A stretch of DNA of 32,919 nucleotides from IMG/VR virus record IMGVR_UViG_3300033149_000189, positions 1 through 32,919 of that record; one strand, given 5' to 3'. Under the pieces are notes generated by a model, which saw only the letters and a program-made list of their open reading frames with translations, was not told where the DNA came from and did no database searches. This DNA comes from a virus. A program made the translations under genes and the position numbers. This document shows positions 26,003 through 31,894 of this stretch, piece by piece. Position 1 is the first letter of the stretch. Every line of letters starts with the position of its first letter.

Positions 26003-26067
26003 GGATACACCGCAAAGCACGAGGCTATTAGGATACACCACTCACGACTAACGTTAATGGATACACC
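26003..26067. repeat. Three GGATACACC repeats spaced exactly 28 bp apart
   Basis: GGATACACC occurs on the plus strand at 26003-26011, 26031-26039 and 26059-26067, start-to-start 28 bp both times. The 19-bp sequences between them are not alike. The block is flanked by an inverted pair, AGGGCAAGGG (25995-26004) and CCCTGCCCT (26066-26074), which can close a long stem with one bulged A. No ORF fits. It lies in the 161-bp gene-free stretch between the 334-aa gene and the terminator at 25953-25981, and would be in the 3' part of that transcript. It could be a structured RNA, a protein-binding array or a packaging or replication signal. The function is unknown. Confidence 0.7.
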
Positions 26068-26081
26068 CTGCCCTATTTTTT

Positions 26082-27086
26082 TTATGCATTTCTTCTTGAT
26101 ATTGTACTTGAAGTTCCTACAGTCATAACAGCTTTATTTAATGGATTTGTAGTGGCAGTAATACCTCTTTGATACGATAAAGTTACAGGATTTGAAGGTT
26201 GTCCAAATATATATGGAACTGTATGGTTAGTCAATGTAAAGTTAGGATTCTCAATACCTACGACTAATCTAAAATATATTTTAAGCATTTGAGGAGCATC
26301 TCCAAAAAAGTTAAAAGGAGTTAACGTATTCCATCCCGGTGACGATTGTCTATTATCTACACCATTTCTTACTCTAAACTGTTCAGTAGGACTATCTGCT
26401 AATCCTGTAGGATAGTTAAAGTTGGTGTACTCTGTGGTTTGTGGTGTTCCATTGGGAGTTAGATAATTAAACAAAAACTGAAGCTGATTAAAAGGAACCT
26501 CTATATGTGTTGTCTCATAAAGGTTGGGGTCAAAAAAATCTGCTACTGCACCTGTGTTTGCAACCTTTAAATCACCAATAACATTCCACTCTGTTACAAT
26601 AGGATGAAATTTAACATTATAACCTTGATTATTATACATAAACGTATCTCCGTTACCCCAATTTGTATCTCCAAATCTTGCTTGTGTATAGGCTCCGTTT
26701 AAGTGTGTAGGATGAGTCCATCCACCACTTTTCCCATATGGACCTGCTATGGAGGTTCTCTTAGCTTTAGCTTGGTTTTTTGTATACATAAAAAGTCTTG
26801 CAGTTGGATTTTCTTGAAGCCATTTAATATTATCTCCTTGAAATCCTTTAATGCATAACTTACTATTAATACCCCACAAGTCATCTGTTGTACTTTTTTT
26901 CTTTACAATGTACAATTCAGGTACAGGGATAGTATTGTTTTCAGGAAGTTTTGAATTGGTGTAATTAGCTATACCATCAACCGTAATGTTTTTGGTGGCA
27001 TCCTTAACAGACCCACTTGTTTCAGAGATTATTATTTTATCATCTCCTTTTGGATTTACAATATTATAGTTAGCTATCTTACCCAT
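26082..27086 (-). CDS. Fibre-like structural protein (334 aa)
   Basis: The N-terminus (MGKIANYNIVNPKGDDKIII, then TKNITVDGIANYTNS) has the pattern common at the N-termini of phage fibre and virion-surface proteins: a short hydrophilic opening, a GxDxxxxxx-S segment and a KITVxxLxxY-like segment. The rest is beta-rich with many Asn, Thr, Pro and Gly residues (HPTHLNGAYTQARFGDTNWG). There is no signal peptide or membrane segment. It lies 2 nt after a 77-aa coiled-coil gene and before the repeat region. A capsid or tail fibre role is likely by build only. Confidence 0.5.
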   Translation of the reverse strand: MGKIANYNIVNPKGDDKIIISETSGSVKDATKNITVDGIANYTNSKLPENNTIPVPELYIVKKKSTTDDLWGINSKLCIKGFQGDNIKWLQENPTARLFMYTKNQAKAKRTSIAGPYGKSGGWTHPTHLNGAYTQARFGDTNWGNGDTFMYNNQGYNVKFHPIVTEWNVIGDLKVANTGAVADFFDPNLYETTHIEVPFNQLQFLFNYLTPNGTPQTTEYTNFNYPTGLADSPTEQFRVRNGVDNRQSSPGWNTLTPFNFFGDAPQMLKIYFRLVVGIENPNFTLTNHTVPYIFGQPSNPVTLSYQRGITATTNPLNKAVMTVGTSSTISRRNA

Positions 27087-27088
27087 AA

Positions 27089-27322
27089 TTATTTTTTAGT
27101 ATTCTTGGAGACATCTCCTGTCTGTAAATTTATTACAGAGTCTTCTCCATATTTTTTAATTAGTTTCTGTTCCTCCTGTGAGAACTTTGCTCTAAGTACA
27201 TTAACGCCCTGCATTAATCCTGACTTTTGAATCTCAAGTTCTCCGAGTTGAATTTTCATTTTCGTGAACTCTTTATTCAGGTCATTGATTGATTCTAACT
27301 CTTCTTTAGTTAATTTTGCCAT
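27089..27322 (-). CDS. Small coiled-coil phage protein (77 aa)
   Basis: Almost the whole protein is a charged coiled coil (KLTKEELESINDLNKEFTKM, then LGELEIQKSGLMQGVNVLRA), ending GEDSVINLQTGDV. I recall close relatives with the same C-terminal YGEDxVINxxTG pattern in many phages, without a known function. It has its own TACCTTTG promoter box 23 nt upstream and a leader ending AAATTAAATCAAATGG, nearly identical to that of the scaffold gene. It may be a fibre or assembly chaperone, since it lies directly before the fibre-like gene. Confidence 0.65.
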   Translation of the reverse strand: MAKLTKEELESINDLNKEFTKMKIQLGELEIQKSGLMQGVNVLRAKFSQEEQKLIKKYGEDSVINLQTGDVSKNTKK

Positions 27323-27345
27323 TTGATTTAATTTTAATATTTATA

Positions 27346-27353
27346 CAAAGGTA
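27346..27353 (-). promoter_or_regulatory. Bacteroidota-type promoter with -7 (TACCTTTG) and -33 boxes
   Basis: The minus strand reads TACCTTTG, 23 nt before the ATG at 27322. A TTTG lies at 27376-27379, 22 nt upstream of the -7 box, close to the Bacteroidota spacing of 19-21. This is the best two-part promoter in the window. It serves the coiled-coil and fibre-like genes. Confidence 0.65.
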
Positions 27354-27358
27354 ATGAT

Positions 27359-27748
27359 TTACTTTTTAATCTTTTCAAAAGACCTTCCACCAAAGTATGC
27401 TGAGATAACTGTTATTAAAACAATCTGAAGTAAATCAACCCAATTTTCTTTTACATCAAAAGAAATAAAACCTGCATCTATAAATACCATTAGCACAGTA
27501 GATACAACTAAGAATAACAAAACCAAAGGTCTTACATTTTTAGATAGCCACGAATCAGAAGTCATATCTGACTTCCATCGCTCCGTTACGTTTTGTTGCA
27601 TATCTTTTTCAGCATCAATAAATATCTGTGTAAGCTCTTTTTCAAATTGAGCTTTCTCATCTTTTGTGTGAACGAACCTATCAATAAGTCCTCCTACTTT
27701 TTCTCCTACTTTATCTAAGCCAAATATTTTCTTTAGTATTTCTTTCAT
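27359..27748 (-). CDS. Holin-like membrane protein (129 aa, 3TM-holin/GTA type)
   Basis: The first 60 residues are charged and helical. A WLSKNVRP motif (67-74) then leads into a first membrane segment at about 73-92 (RPLVLLFLVVSTVLMVFIDA). A second lies at about 103-121 (WVDLLQIVLITVISAYFGG), followed by a short basic tail (RSFEKIKK). The RP-then-TM layout and the SAYFGGRSxEK ending are features of the holin family named for gene-transfer-agent release. It overlaps the amidase gene by 4 nt, as expected of a holin-endolysin pair. Host lysis timing by membrane permeabilisation is the likely role. Confidence 0.75.
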   Translation of the reverse strand: MKEILKKIFGLDKVGEKVGGLIDRFVHTKDEKAQFEKELTQIFIDAEKDMQQNVTERWKSDMTSDSWLSKNVRPLVLLFLVVSTVLMVFIDAGFISFDVKENWVDLLQIVLITVISAYFGGRSFEKIKK

Positions 27749-28164
27749 AAGTTCTTGTATTCTTCTGTTGCATCAAAACTTGGACAAGCCTTTGGAGCAA
27801 AATCCCTATGTCCATTTATTGTAGCATCAGGTGCTAATAGTTTTAAAAAATACAACAAATATTCTAATGATTCTTTTTGTTTATCTGTTCTTGTGTCCTT
27901 AGGAGTTTTACCATCTTTCTCTACTCCACCGATGTAACATACACCCCAAGATTTACAATTCAATCCTTTGGTGTGAGCACCGCATACATTTATACTTCTG
28001 CCGGTCTGAATGGTTCCATCCATAAGAACTATGAAATGGTATCCGCATCCTCGCCATCCTCGTGCCTTATGCCATTTATCTATTACGTTTACATCAATAC
28101 TGTCATCTCCTTCTCTTGTAGCTGAACAGTGTACTATAATATTTTTAACATCACTTGGATTCAT
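27745..28164 (-). CDS. Endolysin: T7-lysozyme-type N-acetylmuramoyl-L-alanine amidase (139 aa)
   Basis: This is a compact Amidase_2/PGRP-fold enzyme that cuts the amide bond between MurNAc and L-Ala in peptidoglycan. Zinc and catalytic residues fit T7 lysozyme: H12 in NIIVHCSAT, Y42 in CGYHF, H119 in NGHRDFAPK, K125 and C127. The spacing H-6-K-2-C equals that of T7 H122, K128 and C130. Other family blocks are IDKWHKARGWRGCGYHF and GVCYIGG. It has no signal peptide, so it depends on the adjacent holin. Length is close to T7 lysozyme (about 150 aa). T7 lysozyme also binds RNA polymerase, but nothing here shows that. The ATG overlaps the preceding stop (ATGA). Confidence 0.93.
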   Translation of the reverse strand: MNPSDVKNIIVHCSATREGDDSIDVNVIDKWHKARGWRGCGYHFIVLMDGTIQTGRSINVCGAHTKGLNCKSWGVCYIGGVEKDGKTPKDTRTDKQKESLEYLLYFLKLLAPDATINGHRDFAPKACPSFDATEEYKNL

Positions 28165-28286
28165 TTGCCTTGACCTCTATATTTTTTTTTATATTTAGTT
28201 TGACTACGTGATGCATTCTTTGAATGAACACCGGGTCTTTTTTTTCGATTCTTTTTTTGGAATACAGGTATATGTATTTTAGCCAT
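28161..28286 (-). CDS. 41-aa highly basic protein in the lysis region
   Basis: ATG at 28286, TGA at 28163-28161. The product begins MAKIHIPVFQKKNRKKRPGV and ends SQTKYKKKYRGQGK. Over a third of the residues are Lys or Arg. It is tied to its neighbours by a TAATG overlap upstream and an ATGA overlap downstream, which strongly supports translation. I recall similar small basic proteins in phages of marine Bacteroidota. It may bind nucleic acid or sit in the virion. The function is unknown. Confidence 0.75.
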   Translation of the reverse strand: MAKIHIPVFQKKNRKKRPGVHSKNASRSQTKYKKKYRGQGK

Positions 28287-28627
28287 TACTGTAAGGAGTC
28301 AATATATATTTGTAGTTTCTCTACGGTTATAGTTGGTTCAAACATTATATTACCTTCCCACACTCTATATGGCTTACCATCTTTTTTAATAGCAATCACA
28401 GGAATCTTATCAAATGTTTTCTTTATATGATTTGGCTGCTCTTCATAGAGAGCTTCCTCTACATTGCAGTTTGTAAGTTTATGAAGTGGTAAAGAATTTT
28501 TTCTATTCCAATTACTATTTATCTGAAGAACTGTAACACTATGAACTATCTCTTCTTTTTTAACAGGCATAGGCGATATTAACATCGCTGCTATAATTAA
28601 AAAAACAATTGAGATTAGTGACTTCAT
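28286..28627 (-). CDS. Exported thioredoxin-fold-like protein without CXXC (113 aa)
   Basis: Residues 1-20 are a signal peptide or signal anchor (MKSLISIVFLIIAAMLISPM). The rest follows a thioredoxin-like order: strand VTVLQINSNWN (31-41), a helix, then FDKIPVIAIKKDGKPYRVWE (72-91), in which P76 is the likely cis-proline, and a final helix. At the place of the WCxxC site it has NWNRKNS, with only one cysteine in the protein (C54), so it cannot be a disulfide oxidoreductase. It overlaps the next gene by TAATG and lies 2 nt after the 97-aa gene. A periplasmic role during lysis or in host interference is possible. Confidence 0.6.
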   Translation of the reverse strand: MKSLISIVFLIIAAMLISPMPVKKEEIVHSVTVLQINSNWNRKNSLPLHKLTNCNVEEALYEEQPNHIKKTFDKIPVIAIKKDGKPYRVWEGNIMFEPTITVEKLQIYIDSLQ

Positions 28628-28629
28628 AA

Positions 28630-28923
28630 TTACTTATTTTCATACAAACGAGATTCGAGCAGTTTTAATGTTTCTTTTATTTCCTGAACATCTTCTTTCA
28701 TTGCATCAACATCTTGCTGAGTTAGCATAATAGTTTTTCTTACTATCTCGTCTTTGTATTGATATTCTTGCTCTGATATAACAGGTTCAGGTTTCTCCAT
28801 AGCTAATGCTATGTCTGCCTTTAAACTAAAATAAACACTCAATATGCTTACTAAAACAAACCCCAATCCTGCGGCATCTTTAATTGTTAGTTTTAACTGA
28901 GTGTCTTTCGTAATCTCGCTCAT
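28630..28923 (-). CDS. One-TM coiled-coil protein, possible spanin-like lysis protein (97 aa)
   Basis: Residues about 16-35 are a single membrane segment (DAAGLGFVLVSILSVYFSLK). A charged coiled coil follows at about 55-95 (QQDVDAMKEDVQEIKETLKL). The short N-terminus is likely cytoplasmic and the coiled coil periplasmic, the build of an inner-membrane spanin. The gene is first in the lysis group. No outer-membrane lipoprotein partner with a lipobox is seen nearby, so a spanin role is only inferred. Its start lies inside a possible 37-codon ORF (28880-28993). Confidence 0.6.
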   Translation of the reverse strand: MSEITKDTQLKLTIKDAAGLGFVLVSILSVYFSLKADIALAMEKPEPVISEQEYQYKDEIVRKTIMLTQQDVDAMKEDVQEIKETLKLLESRLYENK

Positions 28924-28993
28924 CTTTAAATTCTACTATTTCATAGTTAACTTCTATATCTAATAAATAAGAATTTGTTTGTATAAATTCCAT
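28880..28993 (-). CDS. Possible leaderless 37-aa ORF overlapping the lysis group start
   Basis: ATG at 28993, TAA at 28882-28880. The product MEFIQTNSYLLDIEVNYEIV... ends VKTNN. The ATG lies 4 nt after the TAAATTTG box at 28998-29005, which would make the mRNA leaderless. It overlaps the 97-aa gene start by 44 nt in another frame. It may be a real small protein or an upstream ORF that couples translation. No homologue is recognised. Confidence 0.3.
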   Translation of the reverse strand: MEFIQTNSYLLDIEVNYEIVEFKDERDYERHSVKTNN

Positions 28994-28997
28994 TGTA

Positions 28998-29005
28998 CAA
29001 ATTTA
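28998..29005 (-). promoter_or_regulatory. Possible -7 promoter box of the lysis region (TAAATTTG)
   Basis: The minus strand reads TAAATTTG, matching TAnnTTTG, in the AT-rich 114-bp gap between the DUF285 gene and the lysis genes. AT-richness makes chance matches easier, and no -33 box is seen. Its position before the lysis genes supports it. Confidence 0.4.
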
Positions 29006-29037
29006 AAGAAAATAAAATAATTTATTTATTGAAAAAT

Positions 29038-30087
29038 TTAAGGAGTACAGTTGGTAAAGTTAGGCTTAGGTTGTGTCCAATTAGGTTGTAAATTAGAAAA
29101 CCCACCGCACTGTATAACATTGGCAACATTCCAACTACTTAAATTTTGATTATAAACACCCGTAGAAGGACCCCCACATTCAAACATAGCTGACATATTA
29201 GTCACATTACTAACATTCCAAGAGCTTAAAGGTTGGTTAAATGATATTGCTCTGTTAAACATAAAAAACATATTAGTTACATTACTAACATTCCAAGAAT
29301 TAAGCCATTGATTAAAATCACTTGCTGAACGAAACATATTACTCATATTTGTAACGTTACTCACATCCCAATTACTAATATTCTGATTGAATGAAGTAGC
29401 ACCTCTGAACATACCACCCAAATCTGTTGCACCGGATACATCCCAACTTGATAGGTCTTGATTAAAGTTATCTGCTGCCTCAAACATTTCGTAAAAGGCA
29501 AACCCTACACCACTGCTCGTATTCCAAGAATTTAATGGAGAGTTAAAGGCATTAGCAGAAGAGAACATAAAACCAAAGTCAGTAACACTACTTACGTCCC
29601 AAGAATCAATGTTTTGATTAAATGAAGTAGCAGAAGCGAACATAGACTGCATAGTAGTAACACTACTCACGTCCCAATTGTTTAAGGGTTGGTCGAAAGA
29701 ATTTTGTCGTTGGAACATACTCCTCATATTGGTGACATTGCTCACATCCCAATTTCCTATAGGTTGATTAAATGCTCCTCCACTTGAGTCCAATAAAAAC
29801 ATTTTATCCATATTGGTAACACTGCTCGTATCCCAATTTGAAATATTCCCATTAAAAGAATTTCTTCCCCTAAAGGCTTCAGACATATCAGTTACCTGAC
29901 TAACATCCCAATTTTGAATCTTACCATAAGGCACAAGGTTGTAGTCCCCATTAGGGTCTTGTGCTAATATATCTGTAATTGCTTGGTTAAAAGTTGCGTC
30001 CGTCAAAGGGGTTGGTGGAGGCGGTGGGGTTGAAGATTGATTACCCGCCTCTAATCCTATTCCTATTGCTATTGCTATAGATGCCAT
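29038..30087 (-). CDS. DUF285/BspA-like repeat protein, possible adhesin (349 aa)
   Basis: Residues 1-12 are hydrophobic (MASIAIAIGIGL), followed by a Pro-rich linker (SSTPPPPPTPLTD) and about 11 tandem repeats of about 25 residues. The repeat pattern is NWDVSxVTxMxxMFxxAxxFNQxL, for example NWDVSNVTNMSNMFRSASDF. Ten repeats are nearly complete. The last, SWNVANVIQCGGF, is degenerate and leads to a short Cys-containing end (FTNCTP). This is the DUF285 (BspA-like) family, known from surface proteins of bacteria and some protists. In a phage, between virion genes and the lysis group, a tail-attached or capsid-attached adhesin is likely. It could also be released at lysis. The ATG is 1 nt after the stop of the 155-aa gene. 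Confidence 0.82.
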   Translation of the reverse strand: MASIAIAIGIGLEAGNQSSTPPPPPTPLTDATFNQAITDILAQDPNGDYNLVPYGKIQNWDVSQVTDMSEAFRGRNSFNGNISNWDTSSVTNMDKMFLLDSSGGAFNQPIGNWDVSNVTNMRSMFQRQNSFDQPLNNWDVSSVTTMQSMFASATSFNQNIDSWDVSSVTDFGFMFSSANAFNSPLNSWNTSSGVGFAFYEMFEAADNFNQDLSSWDVSGATDLGGMFRGATSFNQNISNWDVSNVTNMSNMFRSASDFNQWLNSWNVSNVTNMFFMFNRAISFNQPLSSWNVSNVTNMSAMFECGGPSTGVYNQNLSSWNVANVIQCGGFSNLQPNWTQPKPNFTNCTP

Positions 30088-30088
30088 A

Positions 30089-30556
30089 TTACCATAGTGC
30101 TATAATATCTGAAGCACCGGTTCCTGTAGCTTTTACTTTACTTATCATTACAGGAATAAAGGTACCGTTTGCGACATTTGTGAACACTAAGTCATCACCA
30201 CCTACAGTCTCAACAGAAAGAGCTCCTCCTGTTCCTACATATAGTACAGGTCCCTCACTGTTATCTGTATTGTATACAGAGTATTGATTTCCATTTACAG
30301 TAAAAATATTTGCAGACAATCTTAACGATGTGGCAGCTACCGCTTCAACTGTTGCAACCGCATTAGTAGAATTATTGTAAACAGTTGCTCCGGGTTTTAC
30401 TTTTCCAATAAAACTTGCCGTTGAATCAACCAAGTGATTAGCAAGTGTAGAATCGTTAGTTCCTGAGCCAACTAAATCAGATGGAGATGGCACTATAACA
30501 TTGTCGTTAGGGATTACTGCAATCCCTCTACCTGTTTGTAATTTTTGATATGCCAT
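30089..30556 (-). CDS. Virion surface protein with SGTND beta domain (155 aa)
   Basis: The N-terminus is MAYQKLQTGRGIAVIPNDNV, then a beta-rich domain starting SGTNDSTLANHLVDSTASF (31-98). Similar sequence occurs inside the 319-aa ring protein (116-190). The C-terminal part has GPVLYVGTGGALSVETVGGD and the ending TGASDIIALW. I recognise this pattern from virion proteins of many marine phages, where it is usually unannotated or called structural. It has no signal peptide. It lies between the 196-aa protein and the DUF285 protein, with gaps of 10 and 1 nt. A capsid decoration or small tail protein is likely. Confidence 0.6.
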   Translation of the reverse strand: MAYQKLQTGRGIAVIPNDNVIVPSPSDLVGSGTNDSTLANHLVDSTASFIGKVKPGATVYNNSTNAVATVEAVAATSLRLSANIFTVNGNQYSVYNTDNSEGPVLYVGTGGALSVETVGGDDLVFTNVANGTFIPVMISKVKATGTGASDIIALW

Positions 30557-30566
30557 ATCTCTTGTA

Positions 30567-31157
30567 TTATGCTTTTGTTACAACAATTCCTACTACCGCT
30601 TCAGATGTAGAAGAAGCAATACTTCCTGCTACTTCAATTCCTGCCATAGCAAACATACTACCTGCAGGGATTACTAAATTTTTATCACTTAAGTCCTCAA
30701 CAAATCCCGGTGCAGTGTTGTCGTCTGCATTGGTTAATTCAGTAGTTAACGCACCTATTTGAGTCCAAGTTCCTGCTTGGTTAGGGTCTGCATCTAAAGC
30801 TGCTGAAGTGTAGAGCTCAAATACATAATTAAAATCTCCTGACGCACCTGTAATAATCTCAGCCATCTTGAAATAGATAGACTCAATTTTTACTGCGTAA
30901 GGAAAAATAATAGCTGAAGTCTGAGTAGTAGGTGATTGGATTCCTCCCCACTCTACAGTGTCTCCATTAAAAGGAGCAGTATTACCTGCACCTAAGTTAA
31001 TAATCTTTCCGTTGTACGAAATCTGTACAAGCTCTTTAAAATCTGCGGGAAATTCATATGCATCCCTTTGTGCATTTAGTTGAGCAGAGCCTTTATTTTC
31101 TGTATCAACAAAAGATGCTACTCCGTGAAATTTTGTTCCTGTTGGTATTGCTGCCAT
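30567..31157 (-). CDS. Virion surface protein, shared N-terminal module (196 aa)
   Basis: Residues 1-35 (MAAIPTGTKFHGVASFVDTE, then KGSAQLNAQRDAYEF) match the N-terminus of the 164-aa protein at 32097-32591. The remaining residues are unlike that protein: beta-rich, with PFNGDTVEWGGIQSP and SAIIFPYAVKIESIYFKMAE, and the end AVVGIVVTKA. A common N-terminal module with different C-terminal parts is typical of fibres or decorations that share an attachment site. No promoter box is near the ATG. The leader is A/T-only. Confidence 0.58.
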   Translation of the reverse strand: MAAIPTGTKFHGVASFVDTENKGSAQLNAQRDAYEFPADFKELVQISYNGKIINLGAGNTAPFNGDTVEWGGIQSPTTQTSAIIFPYAVKIESIYFKMAEIITGASGDFNYVFELYTSAALDADPNQAGTWTQIGALTTELTNADDNTAPGFVEDLSDKNLVIPAGSMFAMAGIEVAGSIASSTSEAVVGIVVTKA

Positions 31158-31184
31158 TTTTTTATTTTTAAAAATTGTTATGTT

Positions 31185-31349
31185 CTATTGATAAGGGAAC
31201 ATTCTATTTAAGGTGTCCCTTCTTTTTCCACACCCACAGTCTCTTCCTGTGGCTTTTGATACTTTATCAACAACGCTCTTGATTCCTGTAACTCGTGTTA
31301 CCTTTGCTACAGTATCTCCTAACCCTCTTGATTTAGTATTGTATTTCAT
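31185..31349 (-). CDS. 54-aa basic protein with DCGC motif
   Basis: ATG at 31349, TAG at 31187-31185. The product begins MKYNTKSRGLGDTVAKVTRV, then TGIKSVVDKV, and ends DCGCGKRRDTLNRMFPYQ. I recall the GLGDT...TGI...DCGC.KR...LN.MFPY pattern from small proteins of several phage groups, with no function known. The two cysteines could bind metal or form a disulfide. A TATCTTTG box ends 4 nt before the ATG, so the mRNA is probably leaderless. It is too short to be found by simple length cut-offs, but codon-level conservation of the pattern supports it. Confidence 0.72.
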   Translation of the reverse strand: MKYNTKSRGLGDTVAKVTRVTGIKSVVDKVSKATGRDCGCGKRRDTLNRMFPYQ

Positions 31350-31353
31350 TGTA

Positions 31354-31361
31354 CAAAGATA
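31354..31361 (-). promoter_or_regulatory. Bacteroidota-type -7 promoter box (TATCTTTG)
   Basis: The minus strand reads TATCTTTG, 4 nt before the ATG at 31349. No -33 TTTG is evident upstream. The spacing implies a leaderless transcript for the 54-aa gene and the virion surface genes after it. Confidence 0.58.
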
Positions 31362-31367
31362 AATAAA

Positions 31368-31508
31368 TTATTTTTTACATTTACATAGCTTGTTAGGACA
31401 CGATGCTACATTAAACATAAGTTTAGATAGGAGCCAATTCCATTTACATTGGAACTTGCACCAAACACCTTGAACCCAAAGTCCTGCTTTTACTAATAAC
31501 TTTCCCAT
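31368..31508 (-). CDS. 46-aa Cys- and Trp-rich small protein
   Basis: ATG at 31508, TAA at 31370-31368. The product begins MGKLLVKAGLWVQGVWCKFQ, continues CKWNWLLSKLMFN, and ends ASCPNKLCKCKK. It has five cysteines and four tryptophans in 46 residues. The ATG follows the stop of the 73-aa gene directly (TAAATG), so the two are probably coupled. No family is recognised. The Cys-rich end suggests a metal-binding or disulfide-linked peptide. Confidence 0.6.
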   Translation of the reverse strand: MGKLLVKAGLWVQGVWCKFQCKWNWLLSKLMFNVASCPNKLCKCKK

Positions 31509-31730
31509 TTACTTTTTTATTAGCTTTCCGATGTGACCTTTTACAGAAGATGGGTAGCACTTTTCACTGTGCTCATACTTCATTGAATGGTCTCCACCAT
31601 AAGAATGTTTGTAAATCTTTTTAGACATTGCTTTACTCTCGTCTCTTCTATCTTTCATAGATTGAGAGTGAGCACCTTTGTGCTTGTTTCCTAATGACTC
31701 ATCGAGTCTTGAGTTGTATCCTTGTTTCAT
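31509..31730 (-). CDS. 73-aa Lys/Ser/His-rich small protein
   Basis: It begins MKQGYNSRLDESLGNKHKGA and has a second RRDES motif (28-32), suggesting an internal repeat of R-L/R-DES. The rest is rich in Lys, Ser and His (KIYKHSYGGDHSMKYEHSEK) with a basic end. I recall the MKQGY.SRLDESLG start from small proteins of marine phages, with no function known. It overlaps the previous gene by ATGA. It may be a minor virion protein. Confidence 0.68.
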   Translation of the reverse strand: MKQGYNSRLDESLGNKHKGAHSQSMKDRRDESKAMSKKIYKHSYGGDHSMKYEHSEKCYPSSVKGHIGKLIKK

Positions 31731-31882
31731 TTTTTTAAACCTTTATATTTTTTTCTAAGTGAATCCAATTCACCTCCAAATACTTGCTTTTTCTTCTTTT
31801 TCTTTTTAGGGACAGTTGGTCCTACTGTACCAATTTTATCAATTGCAGAATTTCTGAACCCCATTGTGTAATCGTTTGCCAT
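31727..31882 (-). CDS. 51-aa small basic protein with a seven-lysine run
   Basis: ATG at 31882, TGA at 31729-31727. The product begins MANDYTMGFRNSAIDKIGTV, contains PKKKKKKKQVFGGELDSLRK and ends KYKGLKK. It overlaps the 73-aa gene by ATGA. Between two basic small genes, it is probably translated in the same way. The Lys run may bind nucleic acid or an acidic partner. No family is recognised. Confidence 0.68.
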   Translation of the reverse strand: MANDYTMGFRNSAIDKIGTVGPTVPKKKKKKKQVFGGELDSLRKKYKGLKK

Positions 31883-31894
31883 AACTATAATTAT

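Noticed and set aside
25921-26010. N-terminal extension of the 74-aa protein from a GTG at 26010
   Set aside because: The added 30 codons pass through a terminator T-tract and the TATCTTTG promoter, and the extension is hydrophobic only because of the T-rich DNA. The ATG at 25920 is at the normal distance from the promoter.
26003-26067. CRISPR array
   Set aside because: Only 9 bp is repeated, three times, with 19-bp intervals. There is no full repeat, no cas gene and no leader.
25995-26076. tRNA or tRNA-like gene
   Set aside because: The ends can pair, but there is no D-arm, anticodon arm or T-arm with GTTCRA-type loop on either strand.
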